Source: Ananas comosus (Eukaryota > Streptophyta > Magnoliopsida > Poales > Bromeliaceae). From it: a stretch of DNA of 64,000 bases. Made by a program: the position numbers and the translations under genes. Location: the NCBI RefSeq assembly GCF_001540865.1, contig NC_033641.1:6384431-6448430 (forward strand), in the 5' to 3' direction. Positions within the stretch are counted from its first letter, which is position 1. Each line of letters opens with the position of its first letter. Shown here piece after piece: positions 1 to 11,112 of the stretch. Under the pieces are notes generated by a model. That model was not told where the DNA came from and did not search any database. It saw only the letters and a program-made list of their open reading frames with translations.

Positions 1-27
1 AAATCATATAAAGACAAGGTTGGATTT

Positions 28-612
28 TTGGAGCAACAATTCGAGGAATCGCACACGTCCAACAAGTCATTGACCAATCAAGTTCGACAACTCCAATCCG
101 ACATACAAAAGTTCTCATCGGGATCAAAGAAATTAGACCATATGCTCGGGTTGGGTCAAACGGATAAGCTAGGCCTCGGATACGAAAGAGTTTTTGTTGA
201 GAAAGGTTCTAAATCAACTTCTAAAGTCTCAACAACTTTAAATGGCAAGGTGTGTCATAAATGTGGCATCATAGGACACATCAAAAGGAATTGCCCAAAC
301 AAAGAAAAGATGAATCAAGCGGCATCATCTACAACTCGGCTTCCCCCGCGGAATCAAAAGAAAAATTAAGTGAGTCAGGTACCTCAAAAGAATCGGACTT
401 CTAAACCGCAACGCCAAGTTCTACCTAAGCCACAAGCAAACCGGATGTCTAATGCAAAACGACAAATTCAAACAAAGCCTCAAGCGAAGAAAACACCAAC
501 GGTTGATCTAAAATCTAATCAAATGGCACCAAACGTCGACAAGCCGAGAAAACCAAAGATCCGACAAGTTTGGATCCGGAAAGGTGATATCTTTCCCTGC
601 TTCTCGACTTAG
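28..612 (+). pseudogene. Copia/Sirevirus-type Gag C-terminal fragment
   Basis: This is the C-terminal piece of a Ty1/copia Gag, the nucleocapsid protein that packages element RNA. The reading frame enters from the left edge of the window. Its first third is Gln/Ser/Lys-rich and likely coiled-coil. A CCHC zinc knuckle follows at about 254-295 (C-x2-C-x4-H-x4-C, CHKCGIIGHIKRNC). After a TAA at 367-369 the same frame continues through a basic Lys/Pro/Gln-rich segment to a motif like the 'VWIPKG' linker that normally joins Gag to protease in plant copia elements, and it stops at 610-612. Protease, integrase and reverse transcriptase are absent downstream, so the element is internally deleted or non-autonomous. 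Family assignment rests on the knuckle and the linker; I am fairly sure it is copia and less sure it belongs to the same element as the LTR at 4,084. Confidence 0.7.
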
Positions 613-1620
613 TTGTTTTTGACTTCTTGTGTAGTGCTTTGATAGGTGCTTATTGCATATTTTTATTCATTGCATTACATGTTTAGATATTTTTGGTGTT
701 TTGAATATTGTTTGTTTAAAAATCTTTTTGAGGAAAGGTATTTTGGAATTCAAAATTTTTGAGAAAGAAGATGTTTGAGAATCATTATTTTGAGGAGAGA
801 AAATTTTTTTTTTTTCAAAAGTCGCTTAAACGGTATTTAAATTCACAATTATATTAAGTTAAATTCATATTAATTATCATTTTTACTCCACTTTTTATTA
901 TTTTGACGATAATTTAATATATAATTTTTTAATGCATATATTCATCAAAATTTTGGAAATCAAATTCGATCTCTTGGTGATAAATCTATCTCGGTTGTGT
1001 GTGTTGAAAATGATAGATGGATATTCGCTAATAGACTAAAATTTGTCAAATTATTTTCAATTGTGAGATTGTCTAATTTAGGGGGAGTTTGAAATTATTA
1101 AAAAAAAGGAAAAAAACTCCTATGTTTAAAAGATGTGGAAAGAGTTACATCCAAAAGGAGTGTGAAAACTACCACCACATGTAGGAAAGAGTTACCACTC
1201 TGGTCGTCCGGCAAGTGTGTGAAGCTACCACATGAAGAATTGAATTGATTAACCGAAAAAGGTTGAAAAAAAATAATAAATATTTTAGAATTTTCGGAGT
1301 AATAAGGTGCTAGTTTGAAAAAGATGCTTAAAGAGCCACCCCTGGTATCATATTAGTTAAATCTCTATTTTGAACGTGTTACGACAAATTGGTGTCAATT
1401 TTTGTTGAATTTCTGAATATCATTTTTCATTAACTTACATCTTGATGATTTTGATCATTAGACTATTTTTGATAATGAAATTTTGATGTTTTGATATATT
1501 TTGAAATTTTATAATATCTTATTTTCATTATAATGATTTTTGGGATAAAAGCCTCAATTTATATGAAATTAATTTAAATTTGATGGATTTTTAAAGAAAA
1601 TTTTCGAAATTTGAGATCAT
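613..1620. other. AT-rich non-coding interval with a polypurine-like site
   Basis: No coding sequence is recognisable here. The DNA is A/T-rich. A polypurine tract-like stretch at 1,080-1,092 (AGGGGGAGTTTGA) resembles the primer for plus-strand synthesis of copia elements. It could mark the start of an LTR whose U3 palindromes and TATA box appear at 1,621-1,674, but I found no second copy to confirm it. Confidence 0.35.
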
Positions 1621-1674
1621 GTACCGGTACACGATCCAGTACCGGTACGGGTACTGTAGCAGCGGCTTATATAA
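1621..1674 (+). promoter_or_regulatory. U3-like promoter module: two GTACCGGTAC palindromes and a TATA box
   Basis: Two perfect copies of the 10-bp palindrome GTACCGGTAC lie at 1,621-1,630 and 1,639-1,648, followed by TATATAA at 1,668-1,674 and a pyrimidine-rich leader. The arrangement mirrors the U3 of the Sirevirus-like LTR at 4,360-4,526. It could drive the ORF at 2,169, reached through a possible 5'-UTR intron with a donor-like GTGAGT near 1,788 and an acceptor-like TATAG at 2,162. Confidence 0.5.
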
Positions 1675-2168
1675 CCGGATATAGGGTTTATTTCTCACTC
1701 AAATCAAAACCAAATTTCGTTTTCTCTCTCTCTAAAAATCCCTGGTGCCTTCCTCTTACAGATCTACACTATTTCCTGCAGAAATTTGTGAGTATTTAGC
1801 ATGGATTTAATCGTTCCATCGCGTTTATGTTTATTTTTCAAAAATATTCCGAGTTGAAGCTAGATCTCTGTTTTTGATCGCTTTTGATGAATTTTTTGCT
1901 GTAGATCAGTGCTTAAGAACATTATCTTGCTTCTAGAACACTTGAATCACATCAAAACATGTTATTTTTCGCTGATCCATGTTCTAAGCTTCAATTTTCA
2001 TATAATTTTGGGATTTTTTGTAAAATGTCATTTTTGATGGAAATTTTTTGCATGATCTGGTTAGAAATAGCATTTGTATGCATTCTAATGTTATTAGAAA
2101 TTTTTTCGCTATTTCTACAGATTTTTTCAAAATTTTGTTCATGCAAGGTTAATTTTTGTATAGGAACA

Positions 2169-3556
2169 ATGGCATTTTCGCTTGTGTTGCTGTTTTTGGT
2201 GCTGATGGCCGCTGGAGGCGGTCGTGGACGTGGCCGAGGTGGTGGTAGAGGTCGTCGAGGGACCTCTAAGAGGACACGTACAGCGGAAGAAGCATCCGGA
2301 TCTGATCCGGATTATCAGGCAAGCTCCCCGGAAGAGGTTGATGAACCTGTTACTCGTCTTGACAAGGGTAAAGGATAGCTGGAGAATCCTCACGTGGCGG
2401 TGGTTCTCGTGCAAGGGAAACTCGATCTAAGCATGCTGCGGATGTCCCCCCTGAGCGACGGAGGATGTTCATGAGCAAATCTTGCATTGGAGAGCGTTAT
2501 GTCAACTTCAGTGATCTTATACATGACGTTCCTGACTTTGGATGACTACTTCAGCGGGTTCCTATTGAGCCAGTTGGTAGGGTTCCTGCTCGGGCTCCTT
2601 TTTGTGTGGAACTCATTCGTGAGTTCTATATGAATGGGAAGGTACTTGCAGAAGATGAGGAGACCGGGACTTATCTTTTTGAGACAGTAGTGCGTCAGCA
2701 GAGGGTCGTCGTTACCCCATATACTATTGGAGAGCTTTTGGGGATGAATGTGGACACGACGGGTCTTCTTTATACTTCAGGAGGATTTCAGTCATCATCT
2801 CACTGGGATATCGTTGTAGCAGCTATCTGCAAAGCTGGTGTGCAAACGAATCGTGCTTATGTCGAGTCAAAGGATTTGCGACCAGAGTATCATCTACTGT
2901 CCTTGGTCTTGAGCTACAATGTGCAACCAACGATTGGAACAAAGAGAATTCGTTGGGATCGTTTGCTTCTACTGTTTCTACTTGGTCACCCGGGGCAAGC
3001 ATCTGGACTGAACATCAACATTCCCTTTCTGATGTGGCAGCGGATGATTCATGTTATTCAGGCTTCTGCTCGATGAGATTTACTTCCATTTCCTCTTTTG
3101 ATCACACGGATTTTACAGGACAGTGGAGTGGATGTTTCTTGTGAAAAATATGATTTTGGTCTTGGTCCTATCGACGCTGTTACTTGGACCAAGTCGGTTA
3201 GCACTCTAAAGACGTTCCAGCAAACAAAAGGACCATCTCGAGCAGCTCCTAGCCAGGCACCTCCACCACGTGCAGAACGGGAAGGATCTTCCAGTTCAGG
3301 GGGAGAATCACTTCGCCATGAAGTACGCTCTTTAAAGAAGAAAGTAGCTGATCTTGCTAGAAAGGTGGAAGTGGGTATGAAGAGGATGATGGACAAGTTG
3401 GGCTGTAGACATGACAATATCTTTCCACCTCAGCATGTCTATACTAGGTCTACTTCACGACATCCTCTTATTCCTCCTTCTACTGAAGCTTCAGATGCAG
3501 GAGGTTCTGGAGCTGGCGCTGGAGATGATGATAATGATGACGAGGACACTGAGTGA
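2169..3556 (+). pseudogene. 'Putative plant transposon protein' extra ORF (env-like position)
   Basis: This broken ORF sits where Sirevirus-like copia elements carry an extra, sometimes env-like, gene between pol and the 3' LTR. The N-terminus is a Gly/Arg repeat followed by an acidic Ser/Glu linker. The middle (about 2,606-3,076) resembles the domain of unknown role labelled 'putative plant transposon protein' in plant LTR elements. The C-terminus (3,098-3,556) has a Ser/Pro-rich stretch, a short Lys/Leu coiled coil and a Gly/Asp/Glu-rich acidic tail. Breaks seen: the first frame ends at 2,376-2,378 and the protein continues in another frame; in-frame TGA codons occur at 2,543-2,545 and 3,074-3,076. 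No obvious transmembrane span remains in the central domain, so an envelope role is unproven. The domain call is from memory of the family, not a search. Confidence 0.6.
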
Positions 3557-4083
3557 TTTCTTCGTCGAGCTTAGTCTTTCTATTTCACTGTATTTGCTGC
3601 TTAGGATGCTGTTTTAGTTTTGCATGCTTGTCTTTTCTTTCCATGTTAGGCCTGTAACTATGTCTTGACTACTCTTATGCTTTTTAGTATGTTTCCTCTC
3701 TATTTGCTTTCATTTTGGCAATTTTTGACAAAAAGGGGAGAGCATAGATGAACAGGGGGAGAGCATGGATGAACAGGCATTGAACTAACGGGGAGATGTG
3801 ATCGAGATGTGAACAAAGGGGTAGAAGGTATAAAAATTTAAGGTTAATCATTTTTGAATGAATTGTTTTGCAGGAAATCAAGGAAAATCAAGACTTCAAG
3901 ACTCCTAGTTGCGTCTAAGTCATAGAGTCTATTTTAGGAGTTTTTGATGTAATTTTGAATCTCAAATTGTATTTGGATTACACGCGAGGAGTTCAATGTT
4001 TTGGTGATGACAATTGAACTTCGATTCTTTTATGTATTTTTGAGTTTTGTGAGTTTTGTCACGAAATTGCCAAAGGGGGAGAT
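3557..4083 (+). promoter_or_regulatory. 3' spacer with multiple polypurine tracts
   Basis: Between the extra ORF and the 3' LTR lie repeated purine tracts near 3,730-3,741, 3,753-3,763, 3,789-3,796 and 3,813-3,827, plus the terminal tract CAAAGGGGGAGAT at 4,071-4,083 directly before the LTR. The last tract would prime plus-strand DNA. Serial tracts upstream of the 3' LTR are reported for Sireviruses. No ORF of note is present. Confidence 0.65.
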
Positions 4084-5163
4084 TGTTAAGATTTTTGTAT
4101 TGGCAAGTTTCGTGAAGTGAGTCGGAGTCTTGAAGGATTGAAGTGGATTGACGAAGATTGAAGAATTCAAGATTTCGAAGATTTTGGAAAATAGCTCACA
4201 ACGTGAATCACGACGTAAAGGTATAGTTTTAATTCATGTTATGGTGATTCATACTTAGTTATAGGCATTAGAATCATAAACTTAAAGTTTAATGGATTAG
4301 AAAGTACTTCGGAACTTTGCGGAACCCGAAACTGTGCAAAATTCGAAAAATTGCATTGTGTACCGGTACAGCAATTGCCCAGTACTGGTACAGCCATCAA
4401 CATTGGCAATGCAAATTTTCGTTCCATCATTGTGTAACCGGTGACAGCTTTTCGCGTACCGGTACACAGTGTAAAATCGTGAAAACTTTCTAATCCCACT
4501 CCGATTGATTCTAAAGTCTATAAATAAGCTATTGGGCTTCTCTAACACATCAAGCATCACGAAAATACATGTTTGAGAAACCCTAGAGCTTCGGATTTCA
4601 TCTAAAACATTATTTCTACATAAAGCCTCTTAGGTCAAATCGAGAATATTGAATTTTTATATCTATATGTCGATTTGATCTCCGCTTCGTTGGATTTCTT
4701 CCCTGGTTTCATCGATACTCTAAGCGAAGATCACCATAATCATGATGCACTTCATGAACGCGTCGTAGATTCGCGTGAACGAAGGCGGTTCGTGGATTCG
4801 TATCGTGTCTCGTGGATTCGTTGGCGTCGTGATTCGGCGTGATTTGAAGCTTCGTGGATTCGAAGTGAGCTTCGTGATTCAAACGTGAGGGCGTGGACAA
4901 CCGGAGATTGCGCGAGATTCATAGGGGTTAAGAAGGTTGAGTCCGTGGAGTCGTAATCACCTTGAATCTTTTCTCTTAATGAATTTATTTTTCACGGGTG
5001 TTGTCCTGTGGTTTTTCTCCAAGTTGGAGTTTTTCCCACTAAATTCGGTGTGCTTTTTATTTCCGATTTATTTTTATCGCATCGCAGATTTGTGGTTTTG
5101 ACCGGTACACTATTCACCCCCCTCTAGGTGATGATACATCTAGATAGATCCTTGGGCTCCTCA
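4084..5163 (+). repeat. Sirevirus-like 3' LTR
   Basis: The LTR starts with TGTTAAGATTTTTG right after the polypurine tract. U3 holds GTACCGGTAC at 4,360-4,369 and 4,456-4,465, with a one-mismatch copy near 4,385, then TATAAATA at 4,519-4,526. Near the 3' end is TATTCACCCCCCTCTAGG (about 5,111-5,128), a signature of many plant Sirevirus LTR ends. The exact 3' border (about 5,150-5,163) is uncertain because the 5' LTR is outside the window. Confidence 0.65.
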
Positions 5164-5763
5164 AAACTTTCATATTCATTCTTTCACATTATTGTTATTT
5201 ATCATTAAATGATTTATTGTAGTTTATGACTAGTGCAATTAGATATCTCGAAGGAGAGGAATTTATTTTATATGCGGTTCTCGATGAAGAATAGCATGTA
5301 ATTGTAGCTATCGTGATTGGAGCGGCAGAGTGGAGACGCTCTAAATTATAATTGTTGTAGTTTCAATTTACAATTATTGTGTATTCTCGAAAGTAGATTT
5401 CTTGTTAAGCATTGCGCTTACTTTTGTTGTCTACTGTTTCAGATATCGAGAGTCGAAATGTGTGAGATAATGGACGAGCGAGCTCTCGTTAGATAGACTT
5501 CAGACTTCATTTCATGGACACTTAATTTATTTTAATTTGAGTTAGATTGAATAGAATGAATTATTTATTCTCATTCATTGCAGTTAGGCATTTAGTAGTT
5601 ATTGCTCAGCTTTATTCTAATTAACAAACTGTTTTATTTAGTATTTAATTAAGAATATGGCTTTAGATACACTTAAGCCCTTTTATTTTCAGAGGTTCTT
5701 CATTTGGATTTGTTGCCAGTTGTTGTGGACTGGATCCTAGTGGTTGGATCCGAGGCAGTGACA
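5164..5763 (+). repeat. Gypsy H: 3' part of its 5' LTR
   Basis: The stretch ends in GGCAGTGACA at 5,763, the usual CA terminus of plant gypsy LTRs, eight bases before a primer-binding site. The copia LTR to its left probably landed inside this LTR, so its start is not visible. No gene is seen within it. Confidence 0.5.
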
Positions 5764-5770
5764 GCTTTAG

Positions 5771-5782
5771 TGGTATTAGAGC
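5771..5782 (+). other. Primer-binding site of gypsy H
   Basis: TGGTATTAGAGC differs at one base from TGGTATCAGAGC, the tRNA-Met-type primer site used by most plant gypsy elements. The bases to 6,181 form the untranslated leader and weak gag beginnings, with no clear ORF. Confidence 0.7.
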
Positions 5783-6181
5783 TTAGATTTTTTACATCCT
5801 AGGACGAAACGACACAACACTTAGTGATTTAGGTCGCGCAATTGTGGGATCCCTTTTGGGGATACGAGGCGAGGGTCTAATATATTTTATGTGTTTCCTG
5901 TGTTCTATTTTGCAAACTATGGGTTTGTTCTCAAAGGACTGTCACTTCGTAACCAAATGTAACTGGTGATCCTACACCGTCTGGGGACCTACAACCGAAA
6001 AACTTGCGATCAGAGCTATCCTCAGTTAGGAAGCGATTAGAAGGGGTCGTAGGACCTATTTCATGAGATAATAAGTGTTATTAAAACTCAGTAGGATCAG
6101 ATGATGGCCCTATAGGAGGAGATCAAAAGCCTAAAGATAGTGCAAAGTAGCGAACCCTGAGGTAGGACAAGCCTTACCGAT

Positions 6182-6296
6182 TTTTAGAATCTACTTTATC
6201 TATTTTCTGTGGGTCAACAAATCCTCTAGAGACAGAGTCTTGGATCTAAGAGATGGAGACGGCTCTGCCCCACATAGGCATCGAAGGAGGGACGCA
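6182..6296 (+). pseudogene. Gypsy H gag, N-terminal core segment
   Basis: Translation gives a sequence of the type F-x-G-x-x-x-P-x-E-x-E-x-W-I, the start of the gypsy Gag core that normally reads 'F.G..DP.E...W...ME'. One in-frame TAA lies at 6,247-6,249 just after the Trp-Ile. The frame runs straight into the solo LTR at 6,297 and is resumed in register at 10,008 (reading across gives the expected continuation through KWWKS). This is one gag split by an insertion with a 5-bp TSD. Confidence 0.65.
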
Positions 6297-6430
6297 TGTA
6301 AGGACTGAGATTTTGGCAGTGCAGCTAAACTCTCTGTTGATAATGTTTTTGTGTGTAATTTAATTACGAAAGCACTCGTCAAGTTTCAGGAGAAACCGAG
6401 TTAGAATGGAGAAGTTACGCGATTAATAGT

Positions 6431-6446
6431 ATTCACTTAAGTGAAT
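6431..6446. promoter_or_regulatory. Perfect 16-bp palindrome in LTR A U3
   Basis: ATTCACTTAAGTGAAT is a perfect palindrome about 135 bp from the LTR start. Near copies sit at the equivalent place in A2 (18,642-18,656) and in the 3' LTR (51,021-51,035), each with one extra central base. Conservation across three insertions suggests a protein-binding site. Confidence 0.5.
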
Positions 6447-7115
6447 AGTAACTCCGATTTTTCGGAAAAGCCACGAAGTAGAGTTGGCTTCTGGTGCGTA
6501 TCGGACTCCGTTCATAGCGATCCAATAGCTCGTTACACACAGCTCGACTATTCTGGACCCAATGGCACTAACGGAATTGGGTTCTGATGCACGATTTTCG
6601 AGAAAAATGAGTTTTATCGAAAAGAGGATTTTCACTCTTTGCTGTTCTCGCATTTTAAAAACCTCTCGTACTCTGTGCATGTGACCTAGAGTTGGGTGGA
6701 GGATGTTTCTAGTACCTACTGGTGGTAAGGAGCCCAAATTCGAATTCGAATTAAAGGTTTTTGGGTTTACACATAGGTCTATGTGTAATATGTGAGTTAG
6801 TTGGAGAACGGATGGATTTTGTCGCGAATCCATGACCAAACGGGGTGAAACAAAATTGTGAATTCAATGTCCCCGTCGTGCTAAACGCGATGGCGCAATC
6901 CGTTCAGAATTCTGATGAACGGATTGCCGAATATCGCATGATGTTCGAAAAGGGGTGTAAAATGACTAATTGGAATTTTCGCAAAAGTCCCCATATTTTA
7001 TGTACCGAATCGCGTGAGATAGATTGTGGAGGTGCGAATGCGCGAGAGTTACCCATTGTGAAGGACTGGGTTTGAAATTTGTAGCTTCGGAGGACTTTCT
7101 TGCAATTTTGCACTT

Positions 7116-7170
7116 TATTTATATTGAAGACTTTAGGGTTTCATTGAGAAAACCCTAACCCTAGAGGCCT
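7116..7170 (+). promoter_or_regulatory. LTR A core promoter: TATA-like box and telobox leader hairpin
   Basis: A TATTTATA box (about 7,116-7,123) precedes TAGGGTTT and then AAACCCTAACCCTA. The two arms can pair. Teloboxes (AAACCCTA) are common at plant transcription starts. The same arrangement occurs at 51,553-51,597, and on the minus strand at 18,071-18,120 with a better TATATATA box. Transcription of this family probably starts here, leaving about 2.9 kb of R-U5. Confidence 0.5.
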
Positions 7171-9042
7171 TCTCCCTCAGCCGACCCCTCTGCCATCCAC
7201 AGCATCACCATACCCGTGCCGCGCACGCACCCCGGCCGCCGGTAGGTGCCCCGGTAGCCGAAAAATCTGGGTTTGGCCTCTCCTCCACCATCTTCCCTAC
7301 CAAACCACCATAGATCACCCTTTATCTCTACCGTTGACCTCAGGGAGAGATCCACAAGCCTCGGGCCTATTCCCTGGCTGCAATCCTAACCCCGGCGCCG
7401 TCCCTGTCGTCCCTGAAGCCGCCGGCCGCCGCTCTTCCACTCTGCGGCCGCCCAGAGATTGTGCGGGCCGAGGCCAAGCCACCTCGGCCACCGCACGACG
7501 CCGCCGCCCACGGAGGGGTGCATCATGATCCCCTCGGCCTCCAGCGACGGATCGACGTCGCCCCGACCTCCTCCGACCGCCGCCGCGCCGCCGGGAAGCC
7601 TTGAACCCGAGAGCAGTTGGCGGGCTTGATCTCCTCCGCCGCGCCACCGGCTGCCGCCCGCCGCCGGCCAGCACCTACCTTGGACCTCTCAGATTGGCCA
7701 CTTCCATTCTCGGCCGGAGCGCTCGCCGTCCGGCCGCCGAAGACCAACCCTAGCTCCCACTGCTCCGGTATGCTATTGTTTTAAGTTCCAACACTGTAGT
7801 TTGGGGTTCCGGTTGTCTTTCCGGCAATCCGAAGGCACCCCGATGACTGTGGGAGGGAGCACAATCATCGTTATTTCGTTTTGAACATCATGCTCACCTT
7901 CGTTGGGGTCAACGGTGCCCCGGTTTGCGTGTTAGAAGCATTATTTGCACTGTACGCGCTACTTCGCTGATTATTGCGTCGCTTGTGCGCTTCCCACAGT
8001 GGACGGAACTACTCTGAAAGGTGAGCACGGCCTCCGGCATACCGAGACCTATCAGCAGGTGTCTCAGTTTGGCAAAAGAGTTAACGGATTGCTCGGTTGG
8101 ACCATAAAAGCTTAGAAATCACATAAAATAATGGGATTTCTTGCAATCGGGAGGGCTTTTATGCTTTTTGTTCGTCGTGGCTGCTGTTGGCATCAAGTAT
8201 GGGCTGAGGATAACCTATGGAGTGATCGTCCAAGGCCCCAAGCCTTGTCAAAAATCGGAAAGTGATTTTCGGAGCGTTTCTCGGCGAAATCCGCCGACGG
8301 AACGCGGGTTCGGTTCGGAATTATTCCGACGGTGCTTCGTGATCTATTGTGTAGTCGCTGAGCCTTGTTGGCTGGTCACTCGTGTCATTTCGAGAGTTCA
8401 TAAATGACGGGTGAGCGACAGTGGGTTCCAGTCTCGAATTAGACACTTCCGGGAACTCGGATCGAAACGATTATCCGACGATAATTGTTTCGACGTGAGG
8501 AGTTGTGTTCGCTGCCATGATGCACGATTATTTATGTTTAGTGGCAGCAGGTGACTCGTAGCTCGAGTCGGTATGTTCCGGGACAGTTCGTGGGTCCCGG
8601 CGGAGTCCCCGTGCGATTACGGGACTTCCGGCGTATTACGGCGATCGGTTAGGAAACCAATCTCTGTGGGTTTGTTTGTGGGTTGTGGATTTAGTGGTTA
8701 TTAGTTGTGGGTTAGACACTAACCCGGTGGACCTTCCTTAGGTCCGGTTGACTTTCTTTCGCAGTAAGGAGACAGGCGCGACATTCGTACAGGTGGGTAC
8801 TTCGATCCGATGTTGGTACAGTGGTGCACGCTCGGTGATAGTTTCTTACCCTTGCTCTTTTGTTATTATCCATGCATATATTATATGTTGAGCTTTGCAC
8901 CTCTATTGTTTACATTACACTCTACTCAGATGTACCCATACTTAGTATCAGGTGTAGGAGTAGAATAATCTATCTATTTGTGATGCCTATGACCAGGTTG
9001 GTCGATTCTCGTACTTTGTATTGGTGACCTGGTTGGTGGTTT

Positions 9043-9044
<2 letters not shown>

Positions 9045-9085
<41 letters not shown>
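9045..9085. repeat. (TA)n microsatellite
   Basis: About 20 TA units lie inside LTR A1. Tracts occur at related places in other copies of the family (about 21,568-21,586, 46,632-46,663 and 53,434-53,463) with different lengths. Confidence 0.9.
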
Positions 9086-9088
<3 letters not shown>

Positions 9089-9887
9089 ATTCGTTCATTA
9101 TCGTTCCTACTGTATTTCACTTACCCATACTGTTGTTTATCTCTTCCTGATCTGGTGAGTACTCCTCGCCTTCGTCGGCTTGCGGTATCCACTGGGAGGG
9201 GAGACATGTTTACATGTTCTCACACCCCCCACCATTTTTCAGGTATTGCGGGCGGTCAGGGTTGAGACGAGACGTGAGACACGTTCGTAGTGGTCGCTAG
9301 AGCTTTCGACCCGGTTTGTTCAGTTCAGCTATTACCCTCTTTATTTCTGTTGACATATCATAGACATATGGTTTAGTTGGTTTTGTTTACTTGGATATAT
9401 ATAAACATGGTTTTGTGAAGTTAATTAAAACACGTGGTTTCATGAAGAATAAAGGATATATGATTTTGTAAACTGGAAATGATTTTCTACCCCTCGTGGT
9501 AGCGTGCTTTAAAAAGAAAAGGCTTTCGTGTAGGAAATGGTTTTAAAAAAGTTTTATTGGCTTTTCAACTCTTGGTGTTTCAAAATGAGCTTCCGGGTGG
9601 GAAACGTTTTAAACTAATAGTCGTGAATTTATGAATTGAACTATGAATGGTAAATCTGTGATGAATGGTGAATGAATATTGATTGTTGTTTATTCATTAT
9701 GGTGGTTGTATCCTGGTTATATTCTTGTACTTATGCGACGCCGTGCAAATACTGGGGAGACTCTGTCCGTGTGAACAGTGGATTTTCTGTATTTGTGGCG
9801 GATCTGGCATACCCTGGGGTCAGGTTTTAAAAAAAAAAAAAAAATTTCAGCTGTGTTTTTAACCTAAAGGGACCCCGGGGCGTGACA

Positions 9888-10007
9888 TCTGTAGACTTGG
9901 TGGGTAAACCGATGAGTTTGAGGGCGGTACCCACTGGGGTCAGGTTTTAAAAAAAAAAAAAAAATTTCTGCTGTGTTTTAACCTAAAAGGGACCCCGGGG
10001 CGTGACA
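9888..10007 (+). repeat. Extra 120-bp chimeric LTR terminus in A1
   Basis: The LTR ends once at 9,887 (CGTGACA) and again at 10,007. The extra block starts with sequence matching the G-type LTR around 62,375-62,411 up to GGTACCCACT, then repeats the A1 terminus from the poly-A run onward. The second copy of this locus at 22,383 has only one terminus. Confidence 0.75.
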
Positions 10008-10177
10008 ACGCAAGTGACCTTCGCTACTTATATACTTCGATATGGGAATTACAAGTGGTGGAAGTCAGTTCGAAAACGGACACATTGACAAGACACAATC
10101 GCAGACATAAAAGAAGTTCTGCAAGGTCTTCTATAATAAGTACTTTCCAGATAGCATCTGTCAAGCTAAAAAGACAT
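10008..10177 (+). pseudogene. Gypsy H gag, continuation (first copy)
   Basis: After the LTR A1 insertion the gypsy Gag core resumes with the expected VTFATY and KWW residues and reaches an FYNKYFPDS motif before a single N at 10,178. There is an in-frame TGA after KRTH. The whole 170 bp is identical to 22,384-22,553, where the same gag carries on. Past the N the sequence is unrelated, so the gag is artificially or truly broken here. Confidence 0.7.
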
Positions 10178-10178
10178 N

Positions 10179-11012
10179 GATCCCATCCTCTAAGCTTGAG
10201 GATACCCTGTCCTCTAGGGTCACAAACATCATATAGTCCATAGGTTTCATATACACTATGACTCACATATGTGTTATTTGTTCTTTTGCTTACTATCAAC
10301 TAAATGCCACTCATCCATTGTTTACTATCGACTAGATGCCACTCGTTCTTTGTTTAGCATTAAACCAACCATTGAGCCCATCACTTTCTCTGCACTATAG
10401 GATTCACAAGTCTCGACCCAATCCTTATCAATCCACTACGTCAATATCCAATACATGCTACGATATCATCAAGGAAGGCATAAGGAAAGGCAATGCATAA
10501 TCATCCTATAATGCAATAATACAAGATGCAAGGGTCGACATGTACTAAGACATAGAAGGGAGCCCGATTGCTTCGGGATGGACACCACCCACCTCTTGGC
10601 GATGCCGCGATGATGGAAAACTCGACGTCGCGGTCTTTGCACGTCGCTTCAACTCCTCGGGGCGAAACGAGCCCTCGAGTACCCGATTCGGCGATAATTC
10701 CGCACCCGCTCGTCGGATCGGTAAACCGTCTTCGCCGACGCGTTTCGAGACCTAGCAATTTGGTTAGCGACCCAACAAATTAGATCAAAACCCTAGATTT
10801 CAAAAATCCCCATTCCGTGCCCTAGAATGGCAACGGGGAAGAAATCCGTGGTGCGAGCTTCAATTGCGAGCTCGAACCTTCTATTTATCTCCTCTAGGTT
10901 CCATTTGAACCAATTCTAAGCAACAAAACCCAACCCTAAAAATTCTACCATGAGTGGGTTTGGAGCTCACCTCTAAGCCAAGCTCCAAGCTTGCCCTAGC
11001 TTGAAGGAGAGA
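10179..11012 (-). repeat. Diverged LTR-F-like fragment
   Basis: No gene is visible. The block resembles the minus-strand LTR F (about 41.6-42.9 kb): both share a 'GATTGCTTCGGG / CACCCACCTCTT' area, an ATTAGATCAAA-CCCTAG area and an AGCTCCAAGCTT stretch before the leader. It is cut on the right by the gap at 11,013. The family assignment is by eye and tentative. Confidence 0.35.
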
Positions 11013-11112
11013 NNNNNNNNNNNNNNNNNNNNNNNNNNNNNNNNNNNNNNNNNNNNNNNNNNNNNNNNNNNNNNNNNNNNNNNNNNNNNNNNNNNNNNNN
11101 NNNNNNNNNNNN
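11013..11112. other. Assembly gap of exactly 100 N
   Basis: One hundred Ns is a conventional placeholder for a scaffold join of unknown size. The sequences on the two sides are LTR-like but in opposite apparent orientations. Confidence 0.95.

Larger units (their letters stand above)
6297..10007 (+). mobile_element. Solo LTR, family A (copy A1), TSD acgca
   Basis: The element begins TGTAAGGACTGAG and ends CCCCGGGGCGTGACA. It is flanked by perfect 5-bp target duplications acgca (6,292-6,296 and 10,008-10,012), and the interrupted gag reads on across it. It is therefore a solo LTR left by LTR-LTR recombination. At 3.7 kb it is very long. Layout: U3 with a palindrome at 6,431; a weak TATA and telobox leader at about 7,116-7,170; a GC-rich segment to 7,780; a (TA)n tract at 9,045-9,085; a hairpin module at 9,184; and a terminal hairpin at 9,746. 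GC-rich reading frames inside differ between copies and are not credible genes. Copies A2 (12,169, minus), A-partial (20,150), the truncated 5' LTR at 45,331 and the 3' LTR at 50,886 belong to the same family. Confidence 0.85.

Noticed and set aside
7140..7165. Telomere-like AAACCCTAACCCTA
   Set aside because: Only two units, at a fixed place in several LTR A copies near the inferred start site. It is a telobox, not telomeric DNA.
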